DNA from: Thiodiazotropha sp040506775
Lineage (GTDB): Bacteria; Pseudomonadota; Gammaproteobacteria; Chromatiales; Chromatiaceae
Reading direction: 5' to 3'
Assembly (NCBI GenBank): GCA_040506775.1
Contig: JBEVWC010000014.1
Span: 81,896-145,895 of the forward strand
Length of the DNA stretch: 64,000 bases
Made by a program: the position numbers and the translations under genes. Shown one piece after another: positions 59,508 through 64,000 of the stretch. Under the pieces are notes generated by a model. It saw only the letters and a program-made list of their open reading frames with translations. It was not told where the DNA came from and did no database searches. Numbering within the stretch: position 1 is the stretch's first letter; each line of letters opens with the position of its first letter.

Positions 59508-62162
59508 ATGCTGCGTCCCAATCTGGTCATTGCCCTGGCGATTGCCCTGTTTACCCTGATGATCTGGAACCTGCTGGGTGGGGTAGCCAACGAGCCTCCC
59601 TGGCCCAAACGGATCAAGGGTTTCTCATTCTCCCCGGTACGTGAAGGCCAGAATCCGATCAAGGGGATCTATCCGACTGAAGCCCAGATCGACGAGGACC
59701 TGGCGCTGCTCGCGGACAAGACCTATGCGGTGAGGACCTACTCGGTCGGCCACAGTTACCGGGAGATTCCTCGCCTGGCGGAGAAGCATGGGCTCAATGT
59801 GGCCCTGGGGGCCTGGATCAGCGGCGATCCTGAAGCGGACAAAAAGGAGATGGATACCCTGATCTACCTGGCCCGCCACAACTACAAGAACATCGTGCGG
59901 GTGATCGTGGGCAACGAGGCGATCTTCCGCACGGAGGTCACGGTTGCCGAGGCGATCGAGAATCTGAAATACGTGAAGAAACGGGTCTGGACTCCAGTCA
60001 GTCTGGCGGAGCCCTGGCATGTGTGGATCGATCATCCCGAGCTGGCGGAACACGTGGACTACATCGCCGCCCACATTCTGCCGTTCTGGGAGGGTCAGTC
60101 CATCGACAATGCGGTGGAATTTGCCATCCAGGTCTACGATCGATTGCAGGCGACCTTTCCGGGCAAGCCCATCGTGATTGGCGAGGTGGGCTGGCCGAGC
60201 AATGGCCGTCCCCGTCAGCAGGCCACCCCGTCCCAGGCCAATCAGGCCAGTTTCCTCAGGCGCTTTCTCGATGAGGCTGAGCGTCGCGGCTACATCTACT
60301 ATGTGATGGAGGCCTTCGACCAGCCCTGGAAGTCGGGTCAGGAGAGTGGTGTCGGGACCTACTGGGGTGTCTACGATGTGCAGCGACAGCCCAAGTTCAC
60401 CTTCACCGAGCCGGTGGTGACCATTCCCCACTGGCGGGAACTGGCGGCCATCTCCATCCTCTTCGGGGTGCTCGCGTTGATCCTGCTGTTCCGCGACAGT
60501 GAGGGGCTGGGTTCCCGGGGGCGCGGGTTTCTCGCCCTGGTCGCCTACGGCGCCGCCACCGGATCGGTATGGATGTTCTATGACTATACCCGGCAATACA
60601 TGACCTTCAGTACCGTCCTGGTCGGGGTGTTGTTGTTCATCGGCATGCTGGGCGTCCTGGTGGTGCTGTTCGCCGAGGCGCATGAGTGGGCGGAAGCGCT
60701 ATGGCTGCGTCACTGGCGGCGTAAGCCCATCGCGTCCGCGGAGATTCCCGACACTGAGCGGCCGATGGTGTCGATCCACGTGCCCGCCTACAACGAACCC
60801 CCGGACATGATGATCGAAACCCTGGATGCACTGGCCAGACTCGACTATCCGAATTTCGAGGTGCTGGTGATCGACAACAACACCCAGGATCCCGAAATCT
60901 GGCAGCCGGTTGAACGTCACTGCGCTTTGTTGGGAGAGCGTTTCCGATTCTTTCACCGTGCCCCATTGGCGGGATTCAAGGCCGGTGCTCTCAATTTCAC
61001 CCTGCAGGAGTCCCACCCCGAGGCCGAGGTTATCGCGGTGATCGACAGCGACTACCAGGTGGACCCCGACTGGCTCAAGGACCTGGTGCCGCATTTCCTG
61101 CAGCCGGAAATCGCCATCGTGCAGTCCCCCCAGGACTACCGGGACGGGCACGAAAGCTGTTTCAAGGCCATGTGCCTGGCGGAGTACCGGGGCTTCTTCC
61201 ATATCGGCATGATGACCCGCAACGAACGCAACGCGATCATTCAACACGGCACCATGACCATGGTCAGACGCAAGGTGCTCGAGGAGGTCGGCGGCTGGGG
61301 CGACTGGTGTATCACCGAGGATGCGGAACTGGGTCTGCGGGTGTTCGAACAGGGCTATGAGGCGGTCTACATTCCCAGCAGTTATGGCAAGGGGCTGATG
61401 CCGGATACCTTCATCGATTTCAAGAAGCAGCGGTTTCGCTGGGCCTATGGGGCCGTACAGATCATCAAGCATCATCTGGGCAGTCTGTTTGGGGCTCGTC
61501 GCAACCGCCTGAACGCAGGCCAGCGCTACCATTTCATCGCCGGTTGGCTGCCCTGGTTCGCGGACAGCTTCAACCTGTTCTTCAACGTGGCGGCCATCGC
61601 CTGGTCCGCCTCGATGCTGCTCTGGCCGATCCACTTCACCGCACCGCTGCCTCTGTTCGCAATCCTGCCGATGAGCCTGTTTGTGTTCAAACTGATGAAG
61701 ATGTTTTTTCTCTACCGGCGCCGGGTCGAGGCCACGGTGAGACAGAGTATCGCAGCAGCTCTGGCGGGCCTGGCCCTGTCGCACACCATAGCGCTGGCCA
61801 TGATTCAGGGCATCTGGACCCGGGGATTGCCGTTTTTCCGGACTCCCAAACAGGCCGGACACAGCGGCGTGCTGCGTGCCCTGCAGGATGCCCGTGAAGA
61901 GTTGTTGATGATGCTGGCGCTGCTGCTATCGGCGGGAACCATCGCCTGGCAACAGGCTGCGGAACTGCCCGACGCCCGTATCTGGTCCCTGGTTCTGGTG
62001 CTGCAGTCGATCCCCTACATGGCCTCGGTGCTGGTTTCACTGATCAGTGCCTTCCCCAGGCTGCCGGCCTCGATTGTTGGGCCGATGGGTGAAATGGTGG
62101 ATAACACGGAGACCACGCCATCCGCGCCGGCGATGACGACCACGCCTTCAACGGAAAAATGA
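59508..62162 (+). CDS. GH17-GT2 fusion: beta-glucan synthase of the NdvB/NdvC kind
   Basis: The 884-residue inner-membrane protein has an N-terminal helix (VIALAIALFTLMIWNLLGG), a periplasmic GH17-like domain (about 35-310) with both catalytic glutamates (VIVGNEAIFR and IGEVGWPSNG), a set of membrane helices, and a cytoplasmic GT2 domain (about 420-650) with VSIHVPAYNEPPDMM, DSDYQ (DxD), TEDAELGLR and QRFRWAYGA (QxxRW). More membrane helices follow. Proteins with this layout in Bradyrhizobium (NdvC) and Pseudomonas (NdvB) make periplasmic beta-1,3 or beta-1,3/1,6 glucans used in osmoadaptation, host contact and antibiotic tolerance. Processive synthesis is inferred from QxxRW. Apparently monocistronic. 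Confidence 0.93.
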   Translation: MLRPNLVIALAIALFTLMIWNLLGGVANEPPWPKRIKGFSFSPVREGQNPIKGIYPTEAQIDEDLALLADKTYAVRTYSVGHSYREIPRLAEKHGLNVALGAWISGDPEADKKEMDTLIYLARHNYKNIVRVIVGNEAIFRTEVTVAEAIENLKYVKKRVWTPVSLAEPWHVWIDHPELAEHVDYIAAHILPFWEGQSIDNAVEFAIQVYDRLQATFPGKPIVIGEVGWPSNGRPRQQATPSQANQASFLRRFLDEAERRGYIYYVMEAFDQPWKSGQESGVGTYWGVYDVQRQPKFTFTEPVVTIPHWRELAAISILFGVLALILLFRDSEGLGSRGRGFLALVAYGAATGSVWMFYDYTRQYMTFSTVLVGVLLFIGMLGVLVVLFAEAHEWAEALWLRHWRRKPIASAEIPDTERPMVSIHVPAYNEPPDMMIETLDALARLDYPNFEVLVIDNNTQDPEIWQPVERHCALLGERFRFFHRAPLAGFKAGALNFTLQESHPEAEVIAVIDSDYQVDPDWLKDLVPHFLQPEIAIVQSPQDYRDGHESCFKAMCLAEYRGFFHIGMMTRNERNAIIQHGTMTMVRRKVLEEVGGWGDWCITEDAELGLRVFEQGYEAVYIPSSYGKGLMPDTFIDFKKQRFRWAYGAVQIIKHHLGSLFGARRNRLNAGQRYHFIAGWLPWFADSFNLFFNVAAIAWSASMLLWPIHFTAPLPLFAILPMSLFVFKLMKMFFLYRRRVEATVRQSIAAALAGLALSHTIALAMIQGIWTRGLPFFRTPKQAGHSGVLRALQDAREELLMMLALLLSAGTIAWQQAAELPDARIWSLVLVLQSIPYMASVLVSLISAFPRLPASIVGPMGEMVDNTETTPSAPAMTTTPSTEK

Positions 62163-62184
62163 CCGCAAGACCGGAATCGGCCTG

Positions 62185-63096
62185 CTAGACCCGTTTGGGC
62201 TGTGAGACTTCATCCAGGAGGCGCAGGGGACCGATGTCACTCAGTCTCTGCAACGCCTCCGGGTCGGTGACAAACAGGGAGCCCAGGTAACCCAGGGCAT
62301 TCACCGAGATACCCTGGCAGAACTCCCGGGAGCGGGGGACCAGCAGCATCCAGTGACGGGTCATCAACAGATTGTACGGTGCCGATTGCCAAGTACCGCC
62401 CTCCCGGAAAACGCTTTCAATCCCGCAATCCGCCAGCATTTCAAGGTAGATGCGTAGACTGTTGCGGGCAGCCGTGGCCGGTGTGGCGTCCGACCAGTCG
62501 GCAGGTATTCCGCACCAGCGGTGCAGAAACGGCCATTGCATCAGTGTCATCATCTGCAGTGGTGGGGCATCGATTTCCAGCAGAGAGGCGAACGGGTAGG
62601 GCGCAGCGTTACCAGCGCGGTTTGGATAGAGCGGCAGAGGCACCAGTTGCAGATGCTTGTGCTTCTGACTCGCGCCCGCGGCGGCACCGCCGTTGTAGAA
62701 ACCCAGTGACGGGTATTCGCCCAGGCATTGCCACAGCGCCTCAAAATCCGCTTGCGTCAACAACCGCTCCTGGTCTTCGAAGGCGCGGGTGATGATCAGC
62801 AGGTGATGATCCACCACATTGAACTTGTTGAGGACCGCACGGTGAGTGTCGGAGAGCTCGCAAACCGTCAGTTCCGGTTCCGGGGGCAGAAACGGATTGA
62901 AGTCCGCAGCCCGCTTTTTTTTATCTTCGGCCTTGCGTTTGAGATTGGCGGCCACCCGGACGACAAATTCGATCCCGTTTTCACTCACAGGACAGGCATC
63001 GGTTTCAATGCTGTGGAGATGGCCGCTCGCCTTGGCCTGGCGGGTGCGCTCAGTGAGCATCTGCCATAACCTGCCGGGTGTAAAAGCAGCCGCCAT
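62185..63096 (-). CDS. ATP adenylyltransferase / APS:phosphate adenylyltransferase-like protein
   Basis: The 303-residue protein is a GalT/HIT-type nucleotidyltransferase of the Ap4A phosphorylase II family: NKFNVVDHHLLIITRAFEDQ, NGGAAAGASQKHKHLQLVPL with the histidine triad HKHLQ, and a C-terminal LLMTRHWMLLVPRS block. These enzymes split Ap4A with phosphate. In Thiobacillus denitrificans the homologue is the APS:phosphate adenylyltransferase (ADP sulfurylase; Brueser, Selmer and Dahl, 2000), which turns APS plus phosphate into ADP and sulfate. In this sulfur-oxidiser context that activity is a real option. It follows ribE by ten bases on the same strand, so they may be cotranscribed. Confidence 0.9.
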   Translation of the reverse strand: MAAAFTPGRLWQMLTERTRQAKASGHLHSIETDACPVSENGIEFVVRVAANLKRKAEDKKKRAADFNPFLPPEPELTVCELSDTHRAVLNKFNVVDHHLLIITRAFEDQERLLTQADFEALWQCLGEYPSLGFYNGGAAAGASQKHKHLQLVPLPLYPNRAGNAAPYPFASLLEIDAPPLQMMTLMQWPFLHRWCGIPADWSDATPATAARNSLRIYLEMLADCGIESVFREGGTWQSAPYNLLMTRHWMLLVPRSREFCQGISVNALGYLGSLFVTDPEALQRLSDIGPLRLLDEVSQPKRV

Positions 63097-63106
63097 TCGG
63101 AGCTTC

Positions 63107-63721
63107 TCAACGGTTGAGGAAATCGGGCAGGATTCGGCTGACCGTGTCCACGATCGCCTGGGTTTGTGGGTCGATCTCGATGTTCACCCGGTCACCGGGT
63201 GCGCGGCTGCCGATGGTGGTGCGCTGCAGGGTTTCAGGAATCAGGTTGACGTCGAACTCGTCACCGGACACCTCACCGATGGTCAAGCTGATGCCGTCGA
63301 TGCCTATGTATCCCTTGGTGAACAGATATTTTGACCAGGCATGGGGCAGACGAAATCGCACCTGGTGGTTGTTTTCCGAGGTATGCACCGCGATGACCTC
63401 CGCCGTGCACAGGATATGCCCGGACATGGCATGGCCGCCGATTTCATCACCGAAGCGGGCCGCCCGTTCGAAGTTGACCCGGTCACCTGTTTTTAGCTCT
63501 CCCAGGTTTGTGACCCGCAGGGTCTCCCGCATCAGGTCAAAGTCCACACAATCGCCTTCGATCCGGGTCACTGTCAGGCAGCAGCCGTTGTGCGCGATCG
63601 ATGCGCCGGGCTGAAGGCCGGACAATGTCGAGTCGGGGAAGCGTACCCGGTGGGTCCTAAAGTCGGCCTTTTCATCGATCGCAACGACCTCGGCTGTGCC
63701 CTGTACGATTCCGCTAAACAT
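63107..63721 (-). CDS. ribE: Riboflavin synthase alpha chain
   Basis: The 204-residue protein has two similar lumazine-binding beta-barrel halves: MFSGIVQGTAEVV..NGCCLTV in the first, GHAMSGHILCTAEV..IGIDGISLTIGEV in the second. The homotrimeric enzyme converts two 6,7-dimethyl-8-ribityllumazine molecules to riboflavin and a pyrimidine. AGGAGG precedes the ATG by nine bases. Its upstream partner on the minus strand (often ribD) would lie past the window edge. Confidence 0.96.
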   Translation of the reverse strand: MFSGIVQGTAEVVAIDEKADFRTHRVRFPDSTLSGLQPGASIAHNGCCLTVTRIEGDCVDFDLMRETLRVTNLGELKTGDRVNFERAARFGDEIGGHAMSGHILCTAEVIAVHTSENNHQVRFRLPHAWSKYLFTKGYIGIDGISLTIGEVSGDEFDVNLIPETLQRTTIGSRAPGDRVNIEIDPQTQAIVDTVSRILPDFLNR

Positions 63722-63800
63722 GCCAGTCCTCCTAAATGTCAGGCGGCAAATTATGCCTGTGCATAGCCATTGACCTCAACTCGCGGCATCCACCGATTTC

Positions 63801-63927
63801 GTAGCCCGGGTGAAGCTGTGCGTAACCCGGGGGGCGTGGCACGTACTTGATGCGGGCATGTGAAGTCGGGGTTTCGGGACACTCCGGCGTGGTTTCCCGG
63901 GTTCCGCTGCGCTGCACCCGGGCTACG
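63801..63927. repeat. REP-like inverted pair of GTAGCCCGGG elements, copy 3
   Basis: GTAGCCCGGGTGAAGC..GTAACCCGGGG at 63801-63831 and, facing it, CCCGGGTTCCGCTGCGCTGCACCCGGGCTACG at about 63896-63927. Same family as 19965 and 58121. Between ribE and the window end (63722-64000) there is no other feature; a possible short upstream reading frame is only the repeat read in one frame. Confidence 0.78.
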
Positions 63928-64000
63928 TTTTGATGGAATTCCCTACAAATCCTGGGCATGCGCTTCCGGCGCGAACGGGCCATTCCATCTATGATAGAAG

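Noticed and set aside
63732..63983. 83-codon minus-strand frame at the window end
   Set aside because: It is made of the GTAGCCCGGG repeat pair read through; no ribosome-binding site and no protein-like composition.

Overview
The window looks like a chromosomal segment of a sulfur-oxidising gammaproteobacterium, probably a chemolithotroph of the Chromatiales / Sedimenticola / Thiodiazotropha kind. The housekeeping gene order thrS-infC-rpmI-rplT-pheS-pheT-ihfA-merR is typical of Gammaproteobacteria. The sulfur genes (fccAB, soxXAKL, a DsrC-family protein, a possible APS:phosphate adenylyltransferase) point to sulfide and thiosulfate oxidation. The taxonomic placement is inference from gene content, not a database match.

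Layout. 1-3.8 kb: the end of a substrate-binding-protein ABC transporter operon and a V-type ATPase subunit I without partner genes (all minus strand). 4.1-5.5 kb: a lipoprotein and an M15-type peptidase, translationally coupled. 5.8-12.9 kb: an Anbu-type island, with alpha-E protein, circularly permuted ATP-grasp and giant transglutaminase on the minus strand and the proteasome-like Anbu protease divergent on the plus strand. 13.2-19.8 kb: accessory genes, namely a secreted phospholipase A2-like protein, an RTX repeat protein, a CDF metal exporter, an orphan phage-tailspike-like SGNH esterase and a double OmpA-domain protein. 20.2-24.1 kb: an operon of a nine-haem cytochrome c fused to a cytochrome b-type membrane domain, then fccA and fccB, behind a perfect FNR/ANR-type palindrome. 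24.4-25.2 kb: two unannotated small membrane proteins of 44 and 50 residues.

25.3-33.5 kb: tRNA-Asn, a FimT/GspH pseudopilin, an aspartate-type aminotransferase, uvrB, pcm, tRNA-Val, a GDT1-family Mn/Ca transporter and a secreted subtilase. 33.7-38.6 kb: a glycogen-debranching-type enzyme overlapping a GH63-like glucosidase. 39.2-46.3 kb: an unrecognised 388-residue protein, then a 1548-residue hybrid histidine kinase with three periplasmic solute-binding domains, coupled to an HD-GYP response regulator. 46.6-54.4 kb: the translation cluster, with a thrS leader that carries a tRNA-Thr anticodon-arm mimic and an infC that starts with AUC, then tRNA-Pro. 55-57.3 kb: soxXAKL. 57.5-64 kb: a GIY-YIG protein, SprT, a cysteine-less DsrC paralogue, a GH17-GT2 beta-glucan synthase, an ATP adenylyltransferase-like protein and riboflavin synthase.

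How the genes fit together: sulfide would be oxidised by FccAB and thiosulfate begun by SoxXA; the nine-haem/cytochrome b protein may link periplasmic electrons to the membrane pool, and the adenylyltransferase may act in APS handling. Intergenic DNA carries several dispersed palindromic repeat families, some arranged as inverted REP-like pairs. No CRISPR array, complete prophage or transposase was seen.
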